Positions 33,431 to 41,407 of a stretch of 64,000 nt of DNA are shown in pieces (the stretch's first letter is position 1; each line of letters opens with the position of its first letter). The position numbers and the translations under genes were made by a program. The notes under the pieces were generated by a model. That model was not told the origin of the DNA and made no database searches. It saw only the letters and a list, made by a program, of their open reading frames with translations. The DNA lies in contig NC_067208.1 in NCBI RefSeq assembly GCF_026262505.1, positions 12,533,962 through 12,597,961 of the forward strand, given 5' to 3'. This DNA comes from Trichomonas vaginalis G3 (Eukaryota > Parabasalia > Trichomonadida > Trichomonadidae).

Positions 33431-33583
33431 ATGGAGAAAAGGCTTCTCAAAGTATACTTCCTTGGAATGCCTGTAACTTTTCCTGTAGCGACGATAGACC
33501 CTTACTTGTCCGGACAAAGTTATACTATTTTGAGTGCTCTACAAAAAAGTCAACGGCGACGACTCTCAAAAACCGTTGTGTAA
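33431..33583 (+). CDS. 50-aa miniprotein, copy in second clean contig
   Basis: Intact and identical to the frame at 5416-5568, with the same TCATT initiator. A small deletion upstream, near 33375, does not touch it. Confidence 0.5.
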   Translation: MEKRLLKVYFLGMPVTFPVATIDPYLSGQSYTILSALQKSQRRRLSKTVV

Positions 33584-33644
33584 AAAGTTTTACCGTTGGA
33601 CAAAAAAGTATATATAGAAAACAAAAAACGTTTATAGTTCATTC

Positions 33645-33741
33645 AATATTTGAGATAAACCGTTTTTCTAACGGTAACTATTAAATAAAATAAAAAAATA
33701 GAGGGGGTTACCGTTGACGAAAACGGTTTATCTCAAATATT
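33645..33741. repeat. Control-region inverted repeat
   Basis: Same sequence as 5630-5726, between the 50-aa and 299-aa genes, with the same YAACGG cluster. Confidence 0.85.
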
Positions 33742-33779
33742 TAAATATCTGTCTTTTTTGGTCAGTTCATTTTTATCTA

Positions 33780-34679
33780 ATGGAAGCCAACGCTGTTAAC
33801 CACAATTCAAACATTAACAATTCTCAACCGCTAACCAAAGCCAAAGCTCCACAACCTCCAAGAACTGGCACAGCGGTTAGAATAACCACCAAAAAGTCTA
33901 ACAGCGAATTAAGAGAAATTCTTCAACAAATTTGCTCTAAATATCTCAAAGACGCCGAAGAAAACACACAACCAGACGCTACATACAATACTCAGTTCTG
34001 TGAAGTTCTGAACAAAGCAATTACTAGTTCAATTGAACTTACTAAGACAATTCCAAGTCCAATTGAGCTTAGCGATGTCTTAGTTCAGTATTTTCCAACA
34101 TTTACTAAGCTTATAATGTTGAGAACTTTATACCAAGTTCGTCAAAATCTTCCTCGTTACATCCAACGGTCATTCGACAAGAGAATTGCCGAATTCCAAG
34201 TCTTTAGTTACGGATATGACGAAGATGAATACGTTGACGAGTTCGGAGACAACCGTACAAAATGGTTTGAATATTATACGACAACACAATTTGAATTCGA
34301 CTTTCTCGAATTCAACGCAGCAACCATTCATATCATTGCTCTTTACCTTTCCGAACAACAACAAGACCTCGCAGATGGAGATGTTGTTACTGTCGTCATG
34401 AAAACTCCTGAACAATTCGGAAAAAAGAAGTCTCTAATTGCCAAATTCGTTCCAGGACATCAGCTTTTCCAACGCACAGAAGTCTTCTGTATTCCTGGAA
34501 CTAAGTTCTTTGTCAGGAGCGAACTCAAAGAAAGATATAATGTGTCATTCAATTACACATTATATAATGTTTTCGACCCAGAAGAAGGCTTCTTCCCAGA
34601 AGCAATGGAGGAGGAAGAAGAGGAGGAAATACAAGACTCTATCCAAGAAGAGTCCTCCGAATTCACACCAGAAGACTAA
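33780..34679 (+). CDS. 299-aa protein of unknown function
   Basis: The start is the ATG eleven bases after the A of a TCATT initiator. A longer reading from a TTG at 33714 is unlikely because it runs through the inverted repeat. The N-terminal ~50 residues are Asn/Pro/Lys-rich and probably disordered. The middle is a mixed alpha/beta domain with aromatic and acidic stretches (about residues 150-190). Residues about 240-262 contain RTEVFCIPGTKFFV. The last ~30 are nearly all acidic (run of Glu). The E-V-x(4)-PGT-x-F-x-V pattern faintly recalls the last strands of ADP-ribosyltransferase folds, but the usual Glu-x-Glu is absent, so no function is assigned. It is the longest plus-strand gene and has host-type promoter signals, which suggests an early or regulatory role. 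Confidence 0.75.
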   Translation: MEANAVNHNSNINNSQPLTKAKAPQPPRTGTAVRITTKKSNSELREILQQICSKYLKDAEENTQPDATYNTQFCEVLNKAITSSIELTKTIPSPIELSDVLVQYFPTFTKLIMLRTLYQVRQNLPRYIQRSFDKRIAEFQVFSYGYDEDEYVDEFGDNRTKWFEYYTTTQFEFDFLEFNAATIHIIALYLSEQQQDLADGDVVTVVMKTPEQFGKKKSLIAKFVPGHQLFQRTEVFCIPGTKFFVRSELKERYNVSFNYTLYNVFDPEEGFFPEAMEEEEEEEIQDSIQEESSEFTPED

Positions 34680-35395
34680 CAATTTTCCGAATAAAAACTT
34701 CATTTATACTAAACATCTTCGGGGCTAGAGGGCGCAACGCGCCTGGAAGCCCCACTTACCTGACCTAAATATTGAAGATATACATATTGTTATATTGTTT
34801 TGTAAAAGAATTTATAGAACTTTTTAAAAAACTGTTTTTGCAAAAATCTCGGGAACATAATCCCCTCAATTTTATTTGAGAAATTCGTAAACTATTCAAA
34901 ATTGAGAGCCATGTTCCCGAGATTATTGCATTACTATATTTTTGTATGTAGATTATGTTTTATAATTTAATCAGAATTAAGTAGCAATTGTACAATTGGC
35001 CAAACAAGATATATCGTCGTTCTTAAAACTTCATCAAATTGTTAAAAAAGTTAGAAGTAATGGATTAATGCTTGCTATACTCAATTTATGTTTTAATTTT
35101 TTTTATCAAATGTAACATTGACAGCTACACAGAACTTCAACAATCATTTTCTTATTTATTGTAATATCGATAACTTAATAGAGACTGGTATGAAATTGCA
35201 TAGTAAGTATATTCAAAATATGCTTTACACATTTTGATTTTTTTATTTCATTGCGCCATATGAATAATGCGTCTATTTTAAAGATATTACAAATTGTCAA
35301 CTATTGGATTACGAGTCGATTTTGAATTTATTCAAAAAATTGAATATAAATCGACTTTAAATAGATTATTTTCAAAATTAATTTTAATATTCTTA
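34680..35395. other. Intergenic region between the 299-aa gene and GT61
   Basis: Same content as 6665-7368: the GC-rich hairpin at 34721-34753, the 14-bp inverted repeat about 124 bases further on, and no gene. Confidence 0.7.
34721..34753 (+). terminator. GC-rich stem-loop
   Basis: Identical to the hairpin at 6706-6738 and at the same distance from the 299-aa stop codon. Its conservation in all clean copies is expected from overall identity, so it is not separate evidence of selection. Confidence 0.4.
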
Positions 35396-36580
35396 TTATT
35401 TATATACGTTCCAATTTCCAGTTTCTAATACTTTCAAACATTTTTCTATATGGAATAATGCATCGTTCACATTAATTGGTGAACCATATTCTAAATGATG
35501 AGCAGAGATTGAATCATATTGTAACTCAAATAATTTACAACTTAAACAGAAACCTGCCAGAGAATTTTCAGGGAAATTCGCTGTAACGCATATAACAACA
35601 GTATTGTCGGCCATAAAAATGCATTTACAAATGTTTGAACCTACAGGAGAGAAAAGAAACTTAATCTTTTTGAAATCCCTGGCGCATTCAATAAGATTTG
35701 TATGATTATCTGGAATAAATTTCCAATCAATTGTTGGGAACTTTGCTTTTGCTGAATTTATTACTTCATCAAGATTATGAATATGCCTTCTCTTGCCTTT
35801 AGGCCTGTTTGTAAAGCAGTATTCAGATGGTGTAATTTTATCTAATTCGAATTTTTCATGCAAGAACCGTTTAAATCTGTAAGTGTTTGGCCCCCATTGA
35901 CTGATGTAAAAGGTTCTATTTGCAAAACAATGGAGTATATCAGCCGAAATATATTCACCTTTATTTTTTGGTAAATATATTCTTCGATCTGGTAAAAAGC
36001 CTAGAAGATCCAGGAGTGTATTATAGAGAAATGGCATTGAGAATACAATAATATGTGATCTCCTTCTAATTTCTTCAGGAATTAAAAATAGTGGAGTGAA
36101 AAAATCTTCAAATGAATGGCCAAAATTATATGTTGCCCATAAATATCCTGTAACAATAACCTCGCGGTAATGGCCTACAACACTTGCATTTGTAGCGTTC
36201 CTTTCAAAATCTGTTGGTTGGAAAATGGTGTTTTCATCAAGACCTACAGCACCATTAAAGCTAACATATGCTCTTTCAAGTCTATAGTGTGTAGTCTGAA
36301 GTGTCTTGTAATAAAAGTTGTAGTCGTGTGTTTCTTTCGGTTTTCTATATGAGAAATGGTATTGCGTAGGATCTTCTATTGTTTCATTTATATATCGTAA
36401 TACTGGCCAATTTTTTTCTAGAGGCACATCAATTTTGCGCTTAACTTTAAAGAATGATGCCGGTGTCCAATCCGGAGTTTCATATCCGAATAAAGCAAAT
36501 TCTGGATTATAAGAATAAATTTCTAGGGCTACAAGAAATGAACAACTTACTAGTAATGAGAAAAGATCGCAAATAAACAT
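35396..36580 (-). CDS. GT61/DUF563-type glycosyltransferase
   Basis: 394 aa from the first ATG in frame at 36580. A longer frame exists only with a TTG. Residues about 1-20 form a hydrophobic stretch (FSLLVSCSFLVALEI), a likely signal anchor, giving a type II Golgi/ER membrane protein with a luminal catalytic domain. Family features are FGHSFEDFFTPLF in the middle, TNRPKGKRRHIHNLDEV in the second half and SPVGSNICKCIFMADN near the end, matching the GT61/DUF563 layout (His-x-Phe-x-Asp, Arg...Asn...Glu, and the Gly-x-Asn-rich nucleotide-sugar loop). Predicted role: transfer of a sugar, possibly pentose or GlcNAc, to glycans; the acceptor is unknown. The gene type is expected of a trichomonad host, so it was probably captured. 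Confidence 0.8.
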   Translation of the reverse strand: MFICDLFSLLVSCSFLVALEIYSYNPEFALFGYETPDWTPASFFKVKRKIDVPLEKNWPVLRYINETIEDPTQYHFSYRKPKETHDYNFYYKTLQTTHYRLERAYVSFNGAVGLDENTIFQPTDFERNATNASVVGHYREVIVTGYLWATYNFGHSFEDFFTPLFLIPEEIRRRSHIIVFSMPFLYNTLLDLLGFLPDRRIYLPKNKGEYISADILHCFANRTFYISQWGPNTYRFKRFLHEKFELDKITPSEYCFTNRPKGKRRHIHNLDEVINSAKAKFPTIDWKFIPDNHTNLIECARDFKKIKFLFSPVGSNICKCIFMADNTVVICVTANFPENSLAGFCLSCKLFELQYDSISAHHLEYGSPINVNDALFHIEKCLKVLETGNWNVYK

Positions 36581-36999
36581 ACTCTGACACTCTAATATTA
36601 ATTTCTGAATCGGTTTTACATCATTGAGCAATAATTATTAAATCTTGAAAATTAAGGCTGTATATGTAAGATTCCTAAAGGGATCAAAACTCTGACATAG
36701 AAAAAATTATATTTTTGAGATACAAATGGGTCGGTTTGATCATTGAATTAAATTCAATTTTTATATCACCTCAATCAATTATTTGTCTGCTGATAGAGTT
36801 GTTAGATTCCCGACGATAGGTGTCTTGGAAGATTTGCCTGGTGTCATCATAGTGTCTTTAAATCAAAAATTTTATTTTGGAGTTAGTTTTATTGATTTTT
36901 CAATAAAAAACATTTCTAAAACAAGAAAATAAAACGATAAAATATTTATATTTTATATAAGGATCTTATATATTTAAAATAAATATCATTTTATTTTTT
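36581..36999. other. AT-rich spacer between GT61 and the ATPase
   Basis: Same content as 8560-8978; no gene seen. Confidence 0.6.
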
Positions 37000-37781
37000 T
37001 CATTGGTGTCTGTCAAACTTACCTGCCATGGACTCTTTCATAAGTTCCATGAAATCGTCTTCGGACAATCTGGGGAAAAGTATTATGTCAGTAAGTATTC
37101 TTTTAACATCCTTACTTAAACTCTTTGCTGTCTGTACACAAATGACAACTGAGATGTTAAAGTGTCTGAGCTTCTTAAGAATTCGACACATATCTTGTTC
37201 TCTGTTCTTTAACAAAGGATGAGAGGCGAAATCATCTAAGATAAGAAGACATCTATGAGGGTAAGTCTTCCAATCGTAAGATTGCAATTTCTTCGAAATG
37301 TATTCTATCTCTTTCTGTTTGTTTCTGAAGTGGTGTTTGTCTAATATTCTCTGCATTTCCTCATTAGGTTCTTTAAACTTCGAATTTATATACTCATTTA
37401 TAGCATTATACTTCAAAACTCTTCTTTGGTACTTCTTTATCCAATCTAACAACTCAGTATCCTTTATACATACTAACTTAGACTTCTTTATAATATCTTT
37501 GAACGAATTGACGGTTTGGTCAAATTGACCAGAAGTACTACAAATAACAACTAACTCATAAAATGGGTTCTTCTCATCTAGTTCTTGTTGTTGTGCAGCC
37601 ATTTTAAGATAAGTGAAAGTCTTACCCGACCCAGGTGGTGCAATTAGACCTGTTATACCATTCTGAGCAAATAAGAACTTTTCATGTATAGGCTTTATCT
37701 GAGCATTTTCTAACTTCCTCTTGTTCTTGTTTAAAACATTCTCAAATTTCTTGTCAATGTCAGCAAACTTTTTTCTAACAT
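37000..37781 (-). CDS. A32/FtsK-type genome-packaging ATPase with putative -1 frameshift
   Basis: The enzyme that would pump DNA into the capsid. The long frame (stop at 37000) encodes Walker A APPGSGKT, Walker B LLILDDF and a sensor strand VVICVQ, in the order and spacing of Polinton and virophage packaging ATPases. It has no ATG before Walker A: its first ATG is at 37602. An ATG at 37781 opens the zero frame for 16 codons. Codons 12-13 are AAT TTG, preceded by A, forming the heptamer A_AAT_TTG (37743-37749), and a TAA follows four codons after the heptamer. A -1 slip there joins the frames into about 260 residues, the family's usual length, with Walker A at about 48-55 and Walker B at about 179-184. 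The alternative is a non-ATG start. Confidence 0.88.
37743..37749 (-). promoter_or_regulatory. Candidate -1 ribosomal slippery site A_AAT_TTG (ATPase)
   Basis: In the zero frame from ATG 37781 the codons read AGA AAT TTG AGA ATG TTT TAA. The heptamer fits X_XXY_YYZ, and slipping back one base re-pairs as AAA TTT and enters the ATPase frame at GAG. Equivalent sites: 145-151, 9722-9728 and 51189-51195. No strong downstream stem-loop was evident by eye. Confidence 0.6.
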
Positions 37782-37817
37782 ATTTTTAGAAAAATTAAAA
37801 TTTTTATCTTTTAGAAA

Positions 37818-38270
37818 ATGTCTAGCGATTTCGCTATCTATATTCGAGACAAGCTTTTCGACAGCAAAACATCTGTAGACCATAAAACCTTACATAATGT
37901 AAACAAGAAAGGTGAATTTGTTCTAAAGTTCTGTTTCTGGGAATATGACAAGAACCATAAAACATTACAAAGAGCAGTCTTAAAATTTGTCAATGACAGA
38001 CTTGTTGACAGAGATGACGCCGATTGGAAAGATGAAGTCCAACAAAAGTTCTTAGAATGCAAAGAAGACACATGCGCTGTTCTTGAAGATGAAATAGAAA
38101 ACAGAATAGAAGAGCTATTAAAGGACAAAGAACTTTTACATAGATATGGTTCTGAGAAATTTGACATATCTCCACCAGAGAAGAAGAAGAAAGAAAAGAA
38201 AGAAAAGAAAGTAGAAGAAGAGAAGAAAGAACCAGAGCCAATTCCACCGAAGAAGAAATTTGACATGTAA
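37818..38270 (+). CDS. 150-aa protein with Lys/Glu-rich C-terminal tail
   Basis: No family recognised. Residues 1-115 look like a compact helical domain (IYIRDKLFDSKTSVDHKTL, then EDEIENRIEELLKDKELL). Residues about 118-150 are a low-complexity tail of Lys and Glu with PEPIPP, ending KKKFDM. The start is the first ATG, 36 bases from the divergent ATPase ATG. The upstream sequence TTTTTATCTTTTAGAAAATG matches the TTTTTAY class seen before the capsid and helicase genes. It ends convergent with the 129-aa gene, 16 bases apart. It could be a small virion or DNA-binding protein, but nothing decides this. Confidence 0.75.
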   Translation: MSSDFAIYIRDKLFDSKTSVDHKTLHNVNKKGEFVLKFCFWEYDKNHKTLQRAVLKFVNDRLVDRDDADWKDEVQQKFLECKEDTCAVLEDEIENRIEELLKDKELLHRYGSEKFDISPPEKKKKEKKEKKVEEEKKEPEPIPPKKKFDM

Positions 38271-38286
38271 AAATAAAATTTTATTT

Positions 38287-38675
38287 TTAGAACATTTCTG
38301 GGTCAATGTCAATGTTCTCTTCCTCTTTAGGAGTAAACACTGGCTTAGACTCTAATAGCTTTTTACCCAATTTACCTTGAACTTCTACAACTTTAGACTC
38401 ATAATATTCATAGTCGTCTGTCTTCTTTGGTTCATAAGGTATAACAAGTTTGTATGCTTTGCCTTCTTTAAGGTTTGAGAACCTTCTGTCAAAACTTTCT
38501 TTGACTGCTAACAAACCTTCTATGTCTAAGTCTTCAAATTTCGCACCATTTTAGTCACAATAGCAAACTTAACTGGTTCGATGTTCCAAACTTTGCTGAA
38601 TGAAGACTTTTCAAAATGGTAGAAATAAACATTCAAATATGTGAATGGGTCTAGTTCTTCTTTAACTCCTGACAT
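38287..38675 (-). CDS. 129-aa protein with putative -1 frameshift, unknown function
   Basis: The zero frame opens at ATG 38675 (MSGVKEELDPFTYLNVY), runs 49 codons and stops. The second frame, 82 codons from the slip point to the stop at 38287, has no ATG at all; its product includes VKESFDRRFSNLKEGKAYKL. The two overlap at A_AAT_TTG (38535-38541), two codons before the zero-frame stop. Joining them by a -1 shift gives about 129 residues with even composition on both sides, which favours one gene. The product is rich in beta-prone and aromatic residues, with an acidic C-terminus. Its place next to the helicase hints at DNA replication, for instance single-strand binding, but no motif proves it. 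Confidence 0.65.
38535..38541 (-). promoter_or_regulatory. Candidate -1 ribosomal slippery site A_AAT_TTG (129-aa gene)
   Basis: Zero-frame codons are CGA AAT TTG AAG ACT TAG. Slipping back one base gives AAA TTT GAA and the second frame. The heptamer and its phase are the same as in the ATPase gene. Equivalent sites: 937-943, 10514-10520 and 51981-51987. Confidence 0.6.
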
Positions 38676-38741
38676 GTACTTGTTTACTGAAATCTATTTC
38701 GTCATCTTTTCTATCGGATAAAAAATATTTTTTTTTAAAAT

Positions 38742-39977
38742 TTACTCAGAAAAAATTTTCTTTGTATATACACCATTCTGAACATCTAAAAGACTTTTGA
38801 CATTTGCCAAGAATGTTCGTTTAGACGCTGGCATATAACCATACTCTTGACAATATTGTTTATACGAATCGTACAATGACCTTTCATCTAATGACACAAA
38901 GTCAGTTTCATCTACGAACAGTTCATAAACACTCTTGTTTGCTTCTAACAATGTTTGTCTCTCTTCGGTATGTGGAATTTGTCTTGGATTGAACTTAGAA
39001 ATATCTAATGTCATGAAATATGAGAACAAGTGGTTGTAAAAGTCAGATGTCAAACATTCTGACAAAGCGTCAAAATATTCAGTATCTTGCATATGAGCTT
39101 CTGACGTTCTGACAACTACATATCTTCTGTCAGAACTTTCTAACTGCATCGAACAGGCATTGTTTGAAACCATAATGAAGTTTGCAACATTTTCACAAAC
39201 TCTTTGGTCTTTATACTTTCTTTCAACAACTCCAACTTTGTCTGTTATAAGACTCTTCAAAGCATCTGAGTTCAAAACTTTTGTTGTATCTATACTTTGA
39301 AGTTCATTGCAAACTATAAGTTTCATATTCTCTATTGAGGAGTTAAACTTGCCACAGATGTTTTCTAAGTTTGTCATATTCGGATTCGAATAACCTTCTA
39401 ACAGTTTGCACAAAATATCTGTAAAGAAAGTATTCTTACCAGTTCCTTGTTTTCCAATTATAATGAGAGCAGTTTCATTTTTAGCACTTGGATGTTGTAA
39501 GATATTTGCAAACCAACATAAGATATACTCATAAACCTTTTCGTTTCCATTGCATATAATTTCTTTGACATGGTCTAACCAAGCTTCTATAATACTGTGT
39601 TTCCATTCTACTTGTTCGTATTTATATCCAGTGAAGATAGAATAGAAGTTTGGAGAAGGTGTATAGAACTTTATACCTCGAACTGAAAAATCTTCTAACT
39701 TTGACAATAAGATATCCCAAGCATCTAACATCTTCATGCCAACTTGTACAACTTTTATTTTCTTAAGTTTCTGTCTACATTCTTGTTCAGACACTATTGT
39801 TGCTCTTGGTTTGTTAAAGACAACATCCCATTCTTTCATGACATAACATTCTGGGGCAGAGTCAACATAAATGACTAAACGTTTCAAATTCTCGACTGCT
39901 TTGTTATAGTCTCTAAATGGACACATATTTCTGAATGCTTGGAAGTCATAAAAATCTGAAACATCTATTCTGTACAT
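38742..39977 (-). CDS. Superfamily 3 (D5-like) replicative helicase
   Basis: 411 aa. Walker A GKQGTGKNT at residues 175-183, Walker B KLIVCNE at 219-225, motif C FIMVSNN at 267-273 and an Arg-finger region DRRYVVVR at 283-290 mark an SF3 ATPase of the D5/DUF5906 type that unwinds viral DNA. The ~110 residues before it contain the NFYSIFTGYKY segment typical of the D5 N-terminal region. No archaeo-eukaryotic primase domain is present, so priming must come from elsewhere. With no polymerase in the unit, replication likely depends on the host or a helper virus. This copy differs from the others at 39148-39157, where one G is lost and one gained, changing Val-Pro to Cys-Ser at 275-276. Confidence 0.92.
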   Translation of the reverse strand: MYRIDVSDFYDFQAFRNMCPFRDYNKAVENLKRLVIYVDSAPECYVMKEWDVVFNKPRATIVSEQECRQKLKKIKVVQVGMKMLDAWDILLSKLEDFSVRGIKFYTPSPNFYSIFTGYKYEQVEWKHSIIEAWLDHVKEIICNGNEKVYEYILCWFANILQHPSAKNETALIIIGKQGTGKNTFFTDILCKLLEGYSNPNMTNLENICGKFNSSIENMKLIVCNELQSIDTTKVLNSDALKSLITDKVGVVERKYKDQRVCENVANFIMVSNNACSMQLESSDRRYVVVRTSEAHMQDTEYFDALSECLTSDFYNHLFSYFMTLDISKFNPRQIPHTEERQTLLEANKSVYELFVDETDFVSLDERSLYDSYKQYCQEYGYMPASKRTFLANVKSLLDVQNGVYTKKIFSE

Positions 39978-40008
39978 TTTTATAAAAATAAAAAAAAATA
40001 TTATTTTT

Positions 40009-40806
40009 TTATTCTTGACTTTGTTGTTCCATTTGTTGCATTTGTTGTTCTTGAGCTATTTGTTGTTGAAGTTGTTCTTGTAATACAATACTTTCACCAG
40101 TTGCATCTTCCAATTCGAAACTTTCTGCCGTCATTGACAAATACATAGGACATAAAAGTTTTACAGGAACAAAGTTTGCGTCAACTAATGTCAACGTTAT
40201 ACTTGCCAAAGTGTTTGAGTTCACTAAGGTTGAAAATTCTGCATTCGAATGAACAATAGGCAAACCAGCAGAGAAAGTATTGTTTATACGCATAAGTATC
40301 TTTTGGTCATAATAGTTTCTGTCGACATTCGAATAACACTTTGAACCTAAGTTTGAAACAATATATAAGATTGGTGTGCTTAATGTCAATGGAATAGACA
40401 TTCCTTGTATGACACCTTTTCCTGTTATAGGAAACTGTTGGTAGTAAAAACCAGAAATAAGTTTTGTATTATAGCTCATATCGTTTATAGTAAACTCAGT
40501 CGGACATCCAAACATAATGAAACCTGCTCTAGTTGCAGCACATGTTACACCCGTACTTAAAGTATTAAATAAGTCAACAAAACCTGTTGGTGGTATATCT
40601 GAGTAAGTATCTTCAAAGGAGTATTTTTTACCATTCACAACAATAAAGTCTTCTGGTGTCAAAAGAGCAAAACAGGCTTTAGTCGTCATTGTGTTTAAGG
40701 TTAGTTTACAATATCGTCCTTGAGGACTTTGTAAGTTTGTTGTTATAGAATTATATGACTCAGGGTTTTTAGTCGTAATAGTATAAACCATTATGTCTTC
40801 TGCCAT
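40009..40806 (-). CDS. Probable penton (minor capsid) protein, single jelly-roll
   Basis: 265 aa. Mostly short beta-prone stretches (MVYTITTKNPESYNS, GVIQGMSIPLTLSTPILYIV, NTLASITLTLVDANFVPVKL), as in the penton proteins of Polintons and virophages. The last ~30 residues are a Gln/Glu/Met-rich tail (LQQQIAQEQQMQQMEQQ). The role is inferred from size, composition and position in a capsid gene cluster; no diagnostic motif exists. The ATG lies four bases past the stop of the 192-aa gene, preceded by CTAAGTAAATG, a sequence shared with that gene's own start. It could instead be another minor virion protein. Confidence 0.65.
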   Translation of the reverse strand: MAEDIMVYTITTKNPESYNSITTNLQSPQGRYCKLTLNTMTTKACFALLTPEDFIVVNGKKYSFEDTYSDIPPTGFVDLFNTLSTGVTCAATRAGFIMFGCPTEFTINDMSYNTKLISGFYYQQFPITGKGVIQGMSIPLTLSTPILYIVSNLGSKCYSNVDRNYYDQKILMRINNTFSAGLPIVHSNAEFSTLVNSNTLASITLTLVDANFVPVKLLCPMYLSMTAESFELEDATGESIVLQEQLQQQIAQEQQMQQMEQQSQE

Positions 40807-40810
40807 TTAC

Positions 40811-41389
40811 TTAGCAAATAAACTTTAATGAAATGTTGTGGTCGTCAAATATTTTTATAACGTCTGGGAAACTATATTTTAAGTTCAACGTTTCACCTCC
40901 TTTCATAACGTATATCTTGTCAATGACATTATATGAAACACCACAGCAACCAATGTCGGGTTCTATTTCTTTGATGTTTATATCGTCTGCCTCTGTCAAA
41001 AGTTTCAATAGTTCTTTCAAAACTTCATGAGGTGCAATGACATATGAGTTCACTTTTACAGGGTTGTGTTCGCCCAAGTTTAACATTATACTTAAAGCTT
41101 GACAAATCTTCTCCTGAGTTTGAAGTTTGTCTTTCAGTTGTTGGTAGTCGTTTCGAATATCTGCAACAGAACTTAAGTCTCTGTTAACTTCAGGATATGT
41201 TGGTTCTTTTACAGGAACAATTGTTATACCATCTTCGTCTTCGTATGGTTTCCCCACTTCAACATCTCTGTCTTTGACATTGACAATAACACTTTGACTG
41301 TTTGTTTGGGTTGGTGAATTTAACTTAACATCTGCCACCGCCATTAAACCTTTTGAAACACTTACGCTTCTATTTTTCGGAAATGACAT
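40811..41389 (-). CDS. 192-aa protein of unknown function
   Basis: Starts at ATG 41389 (MSFPKNRSVSVSKGLMAV). A longer frame upstream to 41554 is only the shadow of the plus-strand 139-aa gene. Residues about 1-75 look flexible. About 80-110 may form a coiled coil (ADIRNDYQQLKDKLQTQEK). The C-terminal ~85 are a compact alpha/beta domain with GCCGVSYNVIDKIYVMKGG. No family recognised. It lies between the penton and the 139-aa gene, sharing an 18-base divergent intergenic space with the latter, so a virion-linked role is plausible. Confidence 0.7.
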   Translation of the reverse strand: MSFPKNRSVSVSKGLMAVADVKLNSPTQTNSQSVIVNVKDRDVEVGKPYEDEDGITIVPVKEPTYPEVNRDLSSVADIRNDYQQLKDKLQTQEKICQALSIMLNLGEHNPVKVNSYVIAPHEVLKELLKLLTEADDINIKEIEPDIGCCGVSYNVIDKIYVMKGGETLNLKYSFPDVIKIFDDHNISLKFIC

Positions 41390-41407
41390 TTTACTTAGAA
41401 TAAAAAG

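Noticed and set aside
36581-36631. Longer GT61 N-terminus starting at 36631
   Set aside because: It needs a TTG start; the first ATG at 36580 directly precedes a good signal anchor.
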